A stretch of DNA of 64,000 nucleotides from Sutcliffiella sp. FSL R7-0096 (GCF_038595065.1 NZ_CP152003.1:2026001-2090000); one strand, 5' to 3'; positions 8,141-16,442 are shown, counted from the first letter of the stretch. The notes: generated by a model not told the origin, from the letters alone. Numbers and translations: made by a program.

Positions 8141-9316
8141 ATGTTAGATTTTGATAACAGTATCGATCAATTAGCTACCATTAAAGTAATCGGAGTAGGT
8201 GGAGGCGGAAACAACGCTGTAAACCGTATGATAGAACATGGTGTTCAAGGAGTGGAGTTTATTGCAGTCAACACGGATGCACAGGCTCTTAACCTATCAA
8301 AGGCAGAAGTGAAAATGCAAATCGGCGGCAAGTTGACTCGCGGACTTGGTGCAGGTGCAAACCCTGAAGTTGGTAAGAAAGCTGCCGAAGAAAGCAAAGA
8401 ACAGTTGGAAGAAGTACTTAAAGGCGCAGACATGGTTTTCGTAACAGCCGGCATGGGTGGAGGTACAGGTACAGGTGCTGCACCTGTTATCGCTCAGATT
8501 GCCCGCGATCTTGGAGCATTGACAGTGGGTGTAGTTACAAGACCCTTCACTTTCGAAGGTCGTAAGCGTGCAACTCAGGCTGCAGGCGGTATCGCTTCCA
8601 TGAAAGAAGCAGTAGACACATTAATCGTCATTCCAAATGATCGTCTTCTTGAAATCGTGGATAAAAACACACCGATGCTTGAAGCGTTCCGTGAAGCAGA
8701 TAACGTTCTGCGCCAAGGTGTACAAGGTATCTCTGACCTAATCGCAACTCCAGGATTAATCAACCTTGACTTTGCTGATGTGAAAACGATCATGTCCAAC
8801 AAAGGATCCGCTTTGATGGGTATCGGTGTTGCAACTGGTGAAAACCGTGCAGCGGAAGCAGCGAAAAAAGCAGTATCTTCCCCGCTACTTGAAACATCCA
8901 TCGATGGAGCTCAAGGTGTACTTATGAACATTACCGGTGGTACAAACCTTAGTCTTTATGAAGTTCAGGAGGCTGCAGATATCGTAGCATCCGCTTCCGA
9001 TCAAGAAGTAAACATGATTTTCGGTTCGGTTATTAACGAGAACCTTAAAGATGAAATCGTAGTTACGGTAATCGCTACTGGTTTCAGTGAAGCTGAAATC
9101 AACCACACAAAGCAAGGTGCACGTCCTGTTTTCGGCGCACAAAAAGCACCTTCACAAAAACCGCAACAACAGCAACGTGAAGTAAGACGTGAAGAGCCTG
9201 TTCACCAACACCAAGAACCGCAACAACAGGAACCACGCCGTCAACAACAGCCACAACAACAAGAAGAAACGTTGGATATCCCAACTTTCTTACGTAATAG
9301 AAACCGCCGTCGCTAA
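8141..9316 (+). CDS. ftsZ: Cell division protein FtsZ
   Basis: Tubulin-like GTPase that forms the Z-ring. 391 aa from ATG 8141 with AGGAGG upstream. Motifs: [15 protein letters not shown] (about 16-30), the GTP-binding tubulin signature [10 protein letters not shown] (about 106-115), NLDFADV (the T7 loop region) and the conserved C-terminal peptide [13 protein letters not shown] that binds FtsA/SepF/ZapA-type partners. The linker before it (about 340-375) is glutamine-rich, an expected variable feature. A strong terminator follows. Confidence 0.99.
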   Translation: MLDFDNSIDQLATIKVIGVGGGGNNAVNRMIEHGVQGVEFIAVNTDAQALNLSKAEVKMQIGGKLTRGLGAGANPEVGKKAAEESKEQLEEVLKGADMVFVTAGMGGGTGTGAAPVIAQIARDLGALTVGVVTRPFTFEGRKRATQAAGGIASMKEAVDTLIVIPNDRLLEIVDKNTPMLEAFREADNVLRQGVQGISDLIATPGLINLDFADVKTIMSNKGSALMGIGVATGENRAAEAAKKAVSSPLLETSIDGAQGVLMNITGGTNLSLYEVQEAADIVASASDQEVNMIFGSVINENLKDEIVVTVIATGFSEAEINHTKQGARPVFGAQKAPSQKPQQQQREVRREEPVHQHQEPQQQEPRRQQQPQQQEETLDIPTFLRNRNRRR

Positions 9317-9341
9317 CTTCCATTAGCCCCCGGCTTCAATC

Positions 9342-9388
9342 AAAAGCACCAAACCATTGCAAGTGAAAAATGGTTTGGTGCTTTTTTG
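9342..9388 (+). terminator. Intrinsic terminator after ftsZ
   Basis: AAGCACCAAACCATT pairs with AATGGTTTGGTGCTT around an 11-nt loop, followed by a T run. A strong stem. Confidence 0.9.
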
Positions 9389-9418
9389 ATTGGCGCTGTT
9401 AAAGCTATTTTTTAGCAA

Positions 9419-9556
9419 CCTAGCTGTTGATTGGAGCAATAGGCTAAGACTCCTGAGGGAGATAGCGTTTAGGGGAGACCCGGAGGTGCAAGCCGAGGCT
9501 GCCCAAACGCCCCTAGGAAAGCGAAGTCTAGTGCGGAAATCAACAGCGGTGTTTAA
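9419..9556 (+). repeat. Dispersed non-coding repeat, copy B, downstream of ftsZ
   Basis: The best-preserved copy in this window: CTAGCTGTTGATTGG at the start and GGAAATCAACAGCGGTG at the end, giving imperfect terminal inverted repeats of about 12 bp. It has the same internal blocks and orientation as copy A. No open frame of note. Confidence 0.8.
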
Positions 9557-9605
9557 CAGAGCCTTTTGATTGATTTAAGAATTTATCATATTCTATTTCG
9601 AATGC

Positions 9606-9716
9606 CGAAATATCACAATAACCCGTTAAAATATCACAATACCCTTTGAAAAAGTCACAATAACTACAGAAAAAGTCACAATCAGCCTCCGAAAAGTCAC
9701 AATCCAAGTATTTAAG
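9606..9716 (+). repeat. Five-copy array of TCACAAT with an exact 21-bp period
   Basis: TCACAAT begins at 9613, 9634, 9655, 9676 and 9697, i.e. exactly every 21 bp, preceded in later units by AAAAG; the bases between are variable. It lies in the 580-bp ftsZ-spoIIGA gap (where B. subtilis has bpr). A minus-strand frame gives a degenerate heptad CDFxxxx, but with no convincing start signal it is not called as a gene. Confidence 0.85.
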
Positions 9717-9776
9717 CTTTATGAGGTAAATGGTAGTGCAAGAACTAAAATCCAATATTCCCCCTGTCCTGTTCTC

Positions 9777-9863
9777 TCCGACAAATAAGCAAAAAAATCT
9801 TCAAAAATTGTATTCTACTATCGGCAGGAACTGACAGACTTTCTACTAGCAGTGATTTATACT
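9777..9863 (+). promoter_or_regulatory. Probable spoIIG promoter with long spacer and a Spo0A-box-like site
   Basis: CTGACA (9831-9836) and TATACT (9858-9863) are 21 bp apart. The B. subtilis spoIIG promoter is known for an unusually long (22 bp) spacer and activation by Spo0A~P. TCCGACA at 9777-9783 is the reverse of a Spo0A box with one mismatch. The position directly before spoIIGA supports it. Confidence 0.5.
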
Positions 9864-9900
9864 AGTTTCAAATCTATAAGGTATAAATGAGGGACTTATT

Positions 9901-10830
9901 GTGACCGTATATTTAGATGCAATCTGGCTATTGAATTTCGGCTTTGATTTTCTGCTTTTAAAGATAACCGGTCTCATCCTGAAGCGACAGATTGTAACAT
10001 GGAGGCTATTACTCGGAGCATTCATCGGTTCATTAATTGTAGTTCTCATGTTCACCCCAGCGCAGGTTCTTGTTGCAAATCCTTTTGTGAAAATGCTCAT
10101 CTCCCTTACCATTATCCTTGCAGCTTTCGGCTTTCACAGATTAAGGACCTTTGTAGAAAACCTTACTGTTTTTTATGTAACCACCTTTGCAGTTGGAGGG
10201 GGCATGCTTGCTGTTCACTATGCATTACAAGTGGATCAGCGTTTTGCAAACGAAACCATCCAAAGCCTTACAAGTGGACTTGGAGATCCGGTTTCATGGG
10301 TTTTTGTCCTGGTTGGTTTCCCGGTTCTTTTGTACCTATCTAAGAAGCAATTTCATGCAGTGGAAACAAGAAAATTTAAATATGATCAATTGGCCACCAT
10401 TACCATTACAATCGAAAAGGATGTGATCTCATTATCGGGCTTACTGGATAGTGGGAACCAGCTTTTAGACCCCATTACCAAGACTCCTGTCATGATTGTG
10501 GAAGTGGCAGCTCTTCAAACCTTCATCCCAGACGAAATCATACAAGCTATGGACTCTATTGAACAAACACAAGGTTGGCCAACTTTTTCAGATGAAACCA
10601 GGTGGGTCGAGAGAATTAGAATCATTCCATACCGGGCAGTCGGAAAAGAAACAACTATAATGCTGGCAATTAAACCGGATAAGGCAGTCATTCACCATGA
10701 TAATATGCGCTATGAAACAAGTAAATTCCTATTGGGACTCACTAAAACACAGCTATCCTCAGAAGGAGACTACGTGTGTATTCTTCACCCTAAAATGTTA
10801 CAGGGAGAAGTGGTGGAACAGGTTTCATAA
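9901..10830 (+). CDS. spoIIGA: Pro-SigE processing protease SpoIIGA
   Basis: Membrane-embedded aspartic protease that cleaves pro-SigE in the mother cell after activation by SpoIIR from the forespore. 309 aa: about five hydrophobic segments in the N-terminal half (1-140) and a soluble C-terminal domain with the aspartic-protease motif SGLLDSGNQLLDP (about 179-191). GTG 9901 is preceded by GAGGGAC. The sigE gene follows after 215 bp, a spoIIG operon as in B. subtilis. Confidence 0.95.
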   Translation: MTVYLDAIWLLNFGFDFLLLKITGLILKRQIVTWRLLLGAFIGSLIVVLMFTPAQVLVANPFVKMLISLTIILAAFGFHRLRTFVENLTVFYVTTFAVGGGMLAVHYALQVDQRFANETIQSLTSGLGDPVSWVFVLVGFPVLLYLSKKQFHAVETRKFKYDQLATITITIEKDVISLSGLLDSGNQLLDPITKTPVMIVEVAALQTFIPDEIIQAMDSIEQTQGWPTFSDETRWVERIRIIPYRAVGKETTIMLAIKPDKAVIHHDNMRYETSKFLLGLTKTQLSSEGDYVCILHPKMLQGEVVEQVS

Positions 10831-10960
10831 AGAAAGGCTGTTTTCGTATTCTTTGTTGCTTTTTCGTATATTCAAATCATCCGTTATATTGCTTACTGTC
10901 GTGCTCTTTTCCTTGTTGTGCTAAGAATACTACTTGCAAAATCAAGAGTATGTAAGAAAC

Positions 10961-10984
10961 AAAAAGTCCAATAGCCGACTTTTT
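10961..10984 (+). terminator. Weak hairpin between spoIIGA and sigE
   Basis: AAAAAGTC (10961-10968) and GACTTTTT (10977-10984) form an 8-bp mostly A-U stem with an 8-nt loop. It might attenuate read-through into sigE, but the stem is weak and no T run follows it. Confidence 0.3.
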
Positions 10985-11045
10985 GCTTGTGAATAGCAAC
11001 AAACTTTGAGAAAAGAGCCTAAAGAAAATAAAAGGAGGAATTATT

Positions 11046-11765
11046 TTGGGGAAGCTAAAAATAAAAGTCACCTATTTATGGTACAAATTATTAATCAAGC
11101 TGGGATTAAAGACAGATGAAATTTATTATATAGGTGGGAGTGAAGCGCTGCCACCACCTTTGTCAAAGGAAGAGGAAGCACATTTGCTTATAAAGTTGCC
11201 AAATGGAGATCAAGCTGCAAGGTCCATCCTTATCGAAAGAAATCTCAGACTTGTCGTCTATATAGCAAGAAAGTTTGAGAATACCGGAATCAATATTGAG
11301 GATCTAATTAGTATAGGTACAATCGGACTTATTAAAGCTGTTAACACATTTAATCCAGAGAAAAAGATTAAATTGGCTACGTACGCCTCAAGATGTATTG
11401 AGAACGAGATTTTGATGTACTTAAGGAGAAACAATAAGGTTCGTTCGGAAGTCTCTTTTGACGAACCTTTGAATATTGACTGGGACGGCAACGAATTGCT
11501 GTTGTCAGATGTTCTTGGTACGGATGAGGATATCATTACAAAAGATTTGGAGGCAAACGTAGATCGAAAACTTCTGTTAAAAGCCCTTGAACAACTGAAT
11601 GACAGGGAGAAGCAGATTATGGAACTCCGTTTCGGCCTCATCGGTGGAGAAGAAAAAACGCAAAAGGATGTAGCGGATATGTTAGGTATATCGCAATCAT
11701 ACATATCCAGATTAGAAAAACGGATCATTAAAAGACTAAGAAAAGAATTCAATAAAATGGTATAA
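11046..11765 (+). CDS. sigE: RNA polymerase sigma-E factor (pro-sigma-E), mother cell early
   Basis: Sporulation sigma factor of the mother cell, made as an inactive precursor. 239 aa, identical in length to B. subtilis SigE and very similar throughout. The N-terminal pro-sequence (about residues 1-28, ending in the DEIYYIGG region) is present. Region 2 includes [16 protein letters not shown] and [14 protein letters not shown], and region 4 has the helix-turn-helix [25 protein letters not shown] 11046 is preceded by AAAGGAGG. Confidence 0.98.
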   Translation: MGKLKIKVTYLWYKLLIKLGLKTDEIYYIGGSEALPPPLSKEEEAHLLIKLPNGDQAARSILIERNLRLVVYIARKFENTGINIEDLISIGTIGLIKAVNTFNPEKKIKLATYASRCIENEILMYLRRNNKVRSEVSFDEPLNIDWDGNELLLSDVLGTDEDIITKDLEANVDRKLLLKALEQLNDREKQIMELRFGLIGGEEKTQKDVADMLGISQSYISRLEKRIIKRLRKEFNKMV

Positions 11766-11838
11766 AAATTTTTAGAGCAATTTTTTCAGTAATGATAAGG
11801 ATTGAGAATATTTGTCAGAATAGATAGATTTCTGGATA

Positions 11839-11868
11839 TGCATATTTTTCCCTCCTGAGGAGATACTT
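11839..11868 (+). promoter_or_regulatory. SigF-type promoter for sigG
   Basis: TGCATA (11839-11844), 14 nt, then GGAGATACTT (11859-11868), which fits the forespore SigF -10 consensus GGnnAnAnTT at every fixed position. sigG is known to be transcribed by SigF in B. subtilis. Confidence 0.7.
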
Positions 11869-11883
11869 AACTCTGAACAGCAA

Positions 11884-11899
11884 CTCCTGTTAGGAGGGG
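11884..11899 (+). promoter_or_regulatory. Hairpin that covers the sigG ribosome-binding site
   Basis: CTCCT (11884-11888), loop GTT, AGGAG (11892-11896); the 3' arm is the Shine-Dalgarno sequence AGGAGGGG, 5 nt before the ATG. A small leader hairpin over the ribosome-binding site is also described for B. subtilis sigG, where it lowers translation. Confidence 0.55.
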
Positions 11900-11904
11900 A
11901 AAGA

Positions 11905-12684
11905 ATGACACGTAATAAGGTTGAAATTTGCGGAGTGGACACTTCAAAACTTCCTGTTCTTAAAAATGAAGAAATGCGGAAGTTATTTCGTGAAATGCAA
12001 AGTGGTGAACTCTCCGCTCGAGAAAAGCTTGTGAATGGGAATTTGAGGCTTGTATTAAGTGTTATTCAACGGTTTAATAACCGTGGAGAATTTGTTGATG
12101 ACTTATTTCAAGTAGGATGTATTGGATTGATGAAATCCATTGATAACTTTGATTTAGGTCAAAATGTAAAGTTTTCTACATATGCAGTGCCGATGATCAT
12201 CGGGGAAATCAGACGTTATTTACGTGACAATAACCCGATAAGAGTATCGAGGTCGTTGCGTGATATTGCCTACAAAGCGCTGCAAGTGAGAGAAAGATTG
12301 ATGAGTGAAACATCCAGGGAGCCGACAGCCGAAGAAATTTCAAAAGTGTTGGAAGTGCCACATGAAGAAATCGTTTTCGCGCTTGACGCCATTCAGGATC
12401 CTGTCTCACTTTTTGAACCGATCTATAACGATGGTGGAGATCCCATCTATGTATTGGATCAAATCAGTGATGAGAAGAATAAAGATATCCAGTGGATAGA
12501 AGAAATCGCTTTAAAAGAAGGAATGAGGCGATTGAATGACAGGGAAAAGCTCATTTTGAGAAAGCGGTTCTTTCAAGGAAAAACACAGATGGAAGTTGCT
12601 GATGAAATCGGAATTTCGCAAGCTCAAGTATCTCGCCTTGAAAAGGCGGCAATCAAGCAGATGAATAAAAATATCCAAAGCTAA
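11905..12684 (+). CDS. sigG: RNA polymerase sigma-G factor, forespore late
   Basis: Late forespore sigma factor controlling germination and spore-protection genes. 259 aa, close to B. subtilis SigG over the whole length. The N-terminal VEICGVDTSKLPVLKNEEM segment, which carries the SpoIIAB/CsfB interaction surface, is present. Region 2 contains VLSVIQRFNNRGEFVDDLFQ, region 3 ISRSLRD-like VSRSLRDIAYKALQ, and region 4 the helix-turn-helix TQMEVADEIGISQAQVSR. It has its own SigF-type promoter and a terminator. B. subtilis has ylmA after it; that gene is not here. Confidence 0.98.
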   Translation: MTRNKVEICGVDTSKLPVLKNEEMRKLFREMQSGELSAREKLVNGNLRLVLSVIQRFNNRGEFVDDLFQVGCIGLMKSIDNFDLGQNVKFSTYAVPMIIGEIRRYLRDNNPIRVSRSLRDIAYKALQVRERLMSETSREPTAEEISKVLEVPHEEIVFALDAIQDPVSLFEPIYNDGGDPIYVLDQISDEKNKDIQWIEEIALKEGMRRLNDREKLILRKRFFQGKTQMEVADEIGISQAQVSRLEKAAIKQMNKNIQS

Positions 12685-12704
12685 ACCAGGATAATATAAA
12701 GAAA

Positions 12705-12744
12705 AGAACCAGTATCCAAAATGGGAAACTGGTTCTTTTTTTGG
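12705..12744 (+). terminator. Intrinsic terminator after sigG
   Basis: AGAACCAGT (12705-12713) pairs with ACTGGTTCT (12728-12736), followed by a long T run. Confidence 0.9.
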
Positions 12745-12778
12745 GACGAGTAATAACTATTTAGTTGATAAAGATACC

Positions 12779-12860
12779 TTGTTGATTGTAGTGGAAGGCG
12801 AGCAGACATTACCAGACACTAGCAGGCAAGCGAAGCGTCTGGAACGAAAATCAACAATTG
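12779..12860 (+). repeat. Dispersed non-coding repeat, degenerate copy C
   Basis: Starts TTGTTGATTGTAG and ends AAAATCAACAA, keeping the inverted ends of the family; the middle is shortened and diverged, with only AAGCGAAGCGTCTGGAACG-like pieces left. It lies between the sigG terminator and ylmC. Confidence 0.65.
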
Positions 12861-12918
12861 AAAGTAACCTACAGATTAATGAAACTATTTTATTTTCCCT
12901 TCATGAAGAAGCAGTCAA

Positions 12919-12942
12919 CTATCATATAGTTTAATATGATAG
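12919..12942 (+). promoter_or_regulatory. Perfect 9-bp inverted repeat before ylmC
   Basis: CTATCATAT (12919-12927) and ATATGATAG (12934-12942) are exact reverse complements around a 6-nt loop, directly upstream of the ylmC ribosome-binding site. It could be a protein operator or a leader hairpin; the sequence does not decide. Confidence 0.5.
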
Positions 12943-12961
12943 ATAAAATGGGGGAATGGCA

Positions 12962-13222
12962 ATGGTGAAAATATCCGATTTCCAGATGAAAGATGTTGTC
13001 AGTGTGTCAGATGGGAAGAAGCTTGGAAATATTGGTGATATCGACATTAACTTAACCAATGGCAAAATCGAGGCCATTATCATTACAGGCGGGGGAAAAA
13101 TGCTTGGTTTTTTTGGAAAGGATGAGGAAGTAGTCATTCCATGGCGTAATATTGTTAAAATTGGTGCAGATGTGATACTTGTTCGTTATCAAACGAAGGT
13201 GGAAACCGCCTACGAGGAATAA
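12962..13222 (+). CDS. ylmC: PRC-barrel domain protein YlmC/YmxH family (sporulation)
   Basis: Small PRC-barrel protein of 86 aa; the YlmC/YmxH family is linked to sporulation but has no known biochemical role. The sequence is one barrel: KISDFQMKDVVSVSDGKKLGNIGDIDIN at the start, the GKIEAIIITGG turn, then the IPWRNIVKIGADVILV end. Start choice: ATG 12962 lies 8 nt from GGGGG; ATG 12956 is too close to it and GTG 12965 is also possible. Confidence 0.87.
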   Translation: MVKISDFQMKDVVSVSDGKKLGNIGDIDINLTNGKIEAIIITGGGKMLGFFGKDEEVVIPWRNIVKIGADVILVRYQTKVETAYEE

Positions 13223-13277
13223 AACGCGAAAAAAGCTGTCGAATCATACAATATAATTCAATGTTAGTAGAAAAATG

Positions 13278-13286
13278 TGGTACAAT
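13278..13286 (+). promoter_or_regulatory. Candidate extended -10 promoter for the ylmD gene group
   Basis: TGG followed by TACAAT (13281-13286) is an extended -10 element 42 bp before the ylmD start; the -35 is weak. It could drive ylmD-ylmE-sepF-ylmG. Confidence 0.4.
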
Positions 13287-13327
13287 ATGAAGGAATATCA
13301 GCGTAACCAATAAAGAAGGTGTCGACT

Positions 13328-14158
13328 ATGACAGAGCCATTTGTTCTGGAAAATGAACAAACATTGTCCCTCCATACATGGAAGAAGCATAAACCTAACT
13401 TGGTTGTCGGCTTTACCACCAAAAACGGAGGAGTCAGTGAAGGACATTTTAATACACTGAATATGGGTTTGCATGTAAAAGATTCTCAAGATGCAGTATG
13501 TCAGAACAAAGAGACTGTAGCTGAATTACTGAATATGCCCACCGAAAATTGGGTGGGCTGTGACCAAACCCATGAAGATAATATTGTAAAAGTAGATGAG
13601 TCATATAAAGGCAAAGGGGTATATTCATATGATACCGCATTGCCAGGAACGGATGGCATCTACACAGACAGAGCGGACATATTGCTTACTCTTTGCTTTG
13701 CTGATTGTGTACCATTGTATTTTTTTGCTCCTGATCATGCCATCGTAGGAATTGCACACGCAGGTTGGAAAGGTACAGTGAAAAATATTGCAGGGAAGAT
13801 GATCAAGTCCTTGATACTGGAAGGGATAAATGACGATTCTATATTTGTGGCAATTGGGCCTTCCATTTCTGCAGAAGCCTATGTGGTGGATCACTTTGTT
13901 GTAAATAAGGTGAAAAATGCACTTCCAACTATCGATCCGGACAACTTCATGAAGGAAGTGTCCGAGGGGCAGTTTGAATTAGATTTAAAAAGAGTAAATT
14001 ATGAACTTCTCTTGCAGGCAGGGGTCAAAGACGAAAACATACTTTGCAGTTCTTTTTGTACAAGCAGGGAGGATTCTTTATTCTTTTCCCATCGACGTGA
14101 TAAAGGCAATACTGGAAGAATGATGAGCTTCATCGGCTTGAAAGGGGCGAATGGATAA
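13328..14158 (+). CDS. ylmD: YlmD/YfiH (DUF152, multicopper-polyphenol-oxidase-like) protein
   Basis: Member of the YfiH/LACC1 family, whose bacterial members have been shown to act as purine nucleoside enzymes with a metal-binding Cys/His site. 276 aa from ATG 13328, with AAGAAGGTG at 6 nt; GTG 13319 overlaps that site. Metal-site motifs are present: DQTHEDNI (about 75-82), LLTLCFADCVPLYFF (about 118-132), IAHAGWKGT (about 142-150) and ENILCSSFCTSREDSLFFSHRRD near the end. It overlaps ylmE by one base, indicating translational coupling. Confidence 0.92.
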   Translation: MTEPFVLENEQTLSLHTWKKHKPNLVVGFTTKNGGVSEGHFNTLNMGLHVKDSQDAVCQNKETVAELLNMPTENWVGCDQTHEDNIVKVDESYKGKGVYSYDTALPGTDGIYTDRADILLTLCFADCVPLYFFAPDHAIVGIAHAGWKGTVKNIAGKMIKSLILEGINDDSIFVAIGPSISAEAYVVDHFVVNKVKNALPTIDPDNFMKEVSEGQFELDLKRVNYELLLQAGVKDENILCSSFCTSREDSLFFSHRRDKGNTGRMMSFIGLKGANG

Positions 14159-14847
14159 TGAGCATTCTGGATTCGGTTGAAAATAATCTGGAAAAGATTC
14201 AAAAAAACATTCGTGATGTCTGTGAAAATGTCGGTCGTTCCCCTGAGGAAATAAATATCATTGCAGTTACTAAGTACGTATCAGTTGACAGGGCGAAAGA
14301 AGCTGTAGAGTCCGGGGTCCATCACCTTGGTGAAAATAGGGACGATGGATTACGGGAGAAATGGAATGTGCTTTCCAATAAAGCAACCTGGCATTTTATC
14401 GGGACATTGCAATCCAAAAAAGTAAAGAAAATTATTGATAAAGTGGATTATATCCATTCCTTAGATCGCGAATCACTCGCGGAAGAGATACATAAACGTA
14501 CAGAAAAACCCGTAAAATGTTTTATGCAAGTGAATGTTTCAGCGGAGGACTCCAAGCATGGATTGCCCAAGGAAGAAGCCTTAGGATTTGTCGAAAAACT
14601 AGGGAATTATCCTAATATCCACGTGGTTGGATTAATGACGATGGCCCCTTACACCGACGATGAAGCAGAGATAAGAAATTGCTTTCGTGAGTTAAAAGCA
14701 CTGCAAGTTCAAGTCCAAGAACTGAATCTTCCATATGCACCATGTCAAGAATTGTCCATGGGAATGTCCAACGACTATAGAATAGCGATTGAAGAAGGTG
14801 CCACCTTTATCCGAATTGGAAGTGCGCTTGTTGGAAACGAACAATAA
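14158..14847 (+). CDS. ylmE: Pyridoxal phosphate homeostasis protein (YggS/YlmE family)
   Basis: PLP-binding protein with an alanine-racemase-like TIM barrel but no racemase activity; the family helps keep PLP levels in balance. 229 aa, normal. Motifs: IAVTKYVSVDRAKEAVESG with the PLP lysine (about residue 38), HHLGENRDDGLREKW, HFIGTLQSKKVK, and the signature LSMGMSNDYRIAIEEGATFIRIGSALVG. It sits between ylmD and sepF, a conserved grouping next to division genes. Confidence 0.95.
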   Translation: MSILDSVENNLEKIQKNIRDVCENVGRSPEEINIIAVTKYVSVDRAKEAVESGVHHLGENRDDGLREKWNVLSNKATWHFIGTLQSKKVKKIIDKVDYIHSLDRESLAEEIHKRTEKPVKCFMQVNVSAEDSKHGLPKEEALGFVEKLGNYPNIHVVGLMTMAPYTDDEAEIRNCFRELKALQVQVQELNLPYAPCQELSMGMSNDYRIAIEEGATFIRIGSALVGNEQ

Positions 14848-14863
14848 AGTGGAGGTGTAAAGA

Positions 14864-15325
14864 ATGACAATCAAATCTAAATTCAAAAGTTTTTTTGCTT
14901 TGGATGATGAGGAATATGAATACAAAGAAACTGATGCCTATGAGGAAGAAGAGGTAATGGAAGAGCCAAGAAGGACTAGATCCGGAACAACCCAACCAAC
15001 AAAACAAAATGTTGTAAGCTTGCAAAGTGTTCAAAAAACTTCCAAAGTGGTTCTATATGAGCCAAGATCTTACTCGGAAGCGCAGGATGTTGCCGATCAT
15101 CTGAAAAACCGCAGGGCAATCATCGTCAATCTTCAAAGGATTGATATGGATCAGGCAAAAAGAATCGTGGACTTCCTGAGTGGCACCGTTTATGCCATAG
15201 GTGGGGATATCCAACGAATCGGGCAGAATATTTTCCTATGCACTCCCGATAATGTGGATGTATCAGGATCTATTTCTGAGATTATGCAGCAAGAGCAAGA
15301 AAACTTTAGTGATAAGAGGTGGTAA
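14864..15325 (+). CDS. sepF: Cell division protein SepF
   Basis: Membrane-associated FtsZ-binding protein that bundles filaments and overlaps in role with FtsA. 153 aa. An N-terminal amphipathic helix (about 1-12, [10 protein letters not shown]), an acidic, tyrosine-rich linker, and the C-terminal DUF552 domain (about 60-140) with [31 protein letters not shown] and [26 protein letters not shown] 14864 follows GGAGGTG. Neighbours ylmE and ylmG are the usual ones. Confidence 0.96.
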   Translation: MTIKSKFKSFFALDDEEYEYKETDAYEEEEVMEEPRRTRSGTTQPTKQNVVSLQSVQKTSKVVLYEPRSYSEAQDVADHLKNRRAIIVNLQRIDMDQAKRIVDFLSGTVYAIGGDIQRIGQNIFLCTPDNVDVSGSISEIMQQEQENFSDKRW

Positions 15326-15331
15326 GCTTAA

Positions 15332-15601
15332 ATGTATATGTTTTTCAATTTACTTAATCAGTTAGTTTTTATGTATACAATCGCGTTAATAATCTATATC
15401 TTCATGTCCTGGTTCCCGGGTGCCAGAGAATCTTCATTTGGTAGAATTTTAGGGCGGATTTGTGAACCATACCTAGACATGTTCCGTAGAATCATTCCCC
15501 CGCTAGGGATGATTGACATTTCCCCAATCGTAGCCATCTTTGTATTGCGCTATGCAGTATACGGTCTTCAGGCACTGTTTGGAATGCTAGGACTATACTA
15601 A
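15332..15601 (+). CDS. ylmG: YggT family membrane protein YlmG
   Basis: 89-aa integral membrane protein with two hydrophobic segments (about 5-25 and 60-85). The YggT-family loop between them contains IFMSWFPGARESSFGRILGRICEPYLDMFRRIIPP. The family is associated with septum or nucleoid placement in bacteria and plastids; the molecular role is unknown. It starts 7 nt after sepF and is followed by a hairpin. Confidence 0.92.
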   Translation: MYMFFNLLNQLVFMYTIALIIYIFMSWFPGARESSFGRILGRICEPYLDMFRRIIPPLGMIDISPIVAIFVLRYAVYGLQALFGMLGLY

Positions 15602-15610
15602 CCATAAATG

Positions 15611-15650
15611 TAGGGAATCTCGTGTAGGCGGATTCCCTATTTAACTTTTG
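15611..15650 (+). terminator. Hairpin with T-rich tail between ylmG and ylmH
   Basis: TAGGGAATC (15611-15619) and GATTCCCTA (15631-15639) are perfectly complementary over 9 bp, followed by TTTAACTTTT. It probably gives partial termination before ylmH. Confidence 0.65.
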
Positions 15651-15668
15651 TATGAGTAGAGTGATATT

Positions 15669-16442
15669 ATGAGTATTTATCAACACTTTCGACAAGAAGA
15701 ACATGATTTTATCGATCAGGTATTGGAATGGAAAGACACAGTGATGGAGCAGTATGCCCCTAAGCTCACTGACTTTCTTGATCCGCGCGAACAAGATATT
15801 GTGAAGAGTGTCGTTGGAAACAATGATGAAGTGAAGCTTGCATTTCACGGTGGAGCAGAAGGTGCTGAACGAAAACGTGCTTTACTATATCCACCTTACA
15901 TTCAACCAACTATCGACGATTTCCAATTAAAACCGTTTAAACTCTCCTACCCCGATAAATTTGTACAGATTGAACACAGACAGGTACTTGGTTCATTAAT
16001 GGGCATAGGATTGAAAAGAAGCAAGTTTGGAGATATATACTTTCATGATAAACATGTACAGTTGGTTCTCGGTTCGGAAGTAAGTTCATTTGTCGAACTT
16101 CAATTGCAAGAAGTGGGAAGAGTGAAGGTAACTCTTTCTGAAATGCCACTTAACGATTTATACGCGGCAGAAACCAGCTGGGAGGAAAAGTCAACTACAG
16201 CAGCATCCCTCAGACTCGATGTCATGATAGCTTCCATTTATAATCTGTCCAGACAAAAAGCCCAATTACTTATTGACGGAAAGAAAGTCAAAGTCAATTG
16301 GAAGCTTGTTGAGCAGACAGCCTTCGAATGCCAGGAAGGGGATATCCTTTCCGTAAGGGGATTTGGAAGAAGTAAGCTCCTTACTCTTGATGGGAAAACC
16401 AAAAAAGATAAATGGAGAATTATTGTAGGAAAACAAAAATAA
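15669..16442 (+). CDS. ylmH: S4-domain RNA-binding protein YlmH (RqcP-like family)
   Basis: 257-aa protein: a large N-terminal YlmH domain (about 1-175, including FHGGAEGAERKRALLYPPY and KRSKFGDIYFH) followed by a C-terminal S4 RNA-binding domain (about 180-250, with RLDVMIASIYNLSRQKAQLLIDGKKVKVN). B. subtilis YlmH is reported to bind ribosome/tRNA complexes and to be able to act in ribosome-associated quality control like RqcP; the RqcH homologue is also encoded in this window. Confidence 0.92.
   Translation: MSIYQHFRQEEHDFIDQVLEWKDTVMEQYAPKLTDFLDPREQDIVKSVVGNNDEVKLAFHGGAEGAERKRALLYPPYIQPTIDDFQLKPFKLSYPDKFVQIEHRQVLGSLMGIGLKRSKFGDIYFHDKHVQLVLGSEVSSFVELQLQEVGRVKVTLSEMPLNDLYAAETSWEEKSTTAASLRLDVMIASIYNLSRQKAQLLIDGKKVKVNWKLVEQTAFECQEGDILSVRGFGRSKLLTLDGKTKKDKWRIIVGKQK

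Noticed and set aside
9540-9755. 71-aa minus-strand frame with CDF heptads
   Set aside because: Any 21-bp repeat yields heptads in open frames; the frame starts and ends in unrelated repeat sequence and has no ribosome-binding site.
13245-13252. CATACAAT, a perfect SigE -10, upstream of ylmD
   Set aside because: No SigE -35 is found at the required 14-16 bp spacing, so it is not called as a promoter.
15492-15848. 118-aa minus-strand frame across ylmG-ylmH
   Set aside because: It is antisense to two recognised genes and has no family features.
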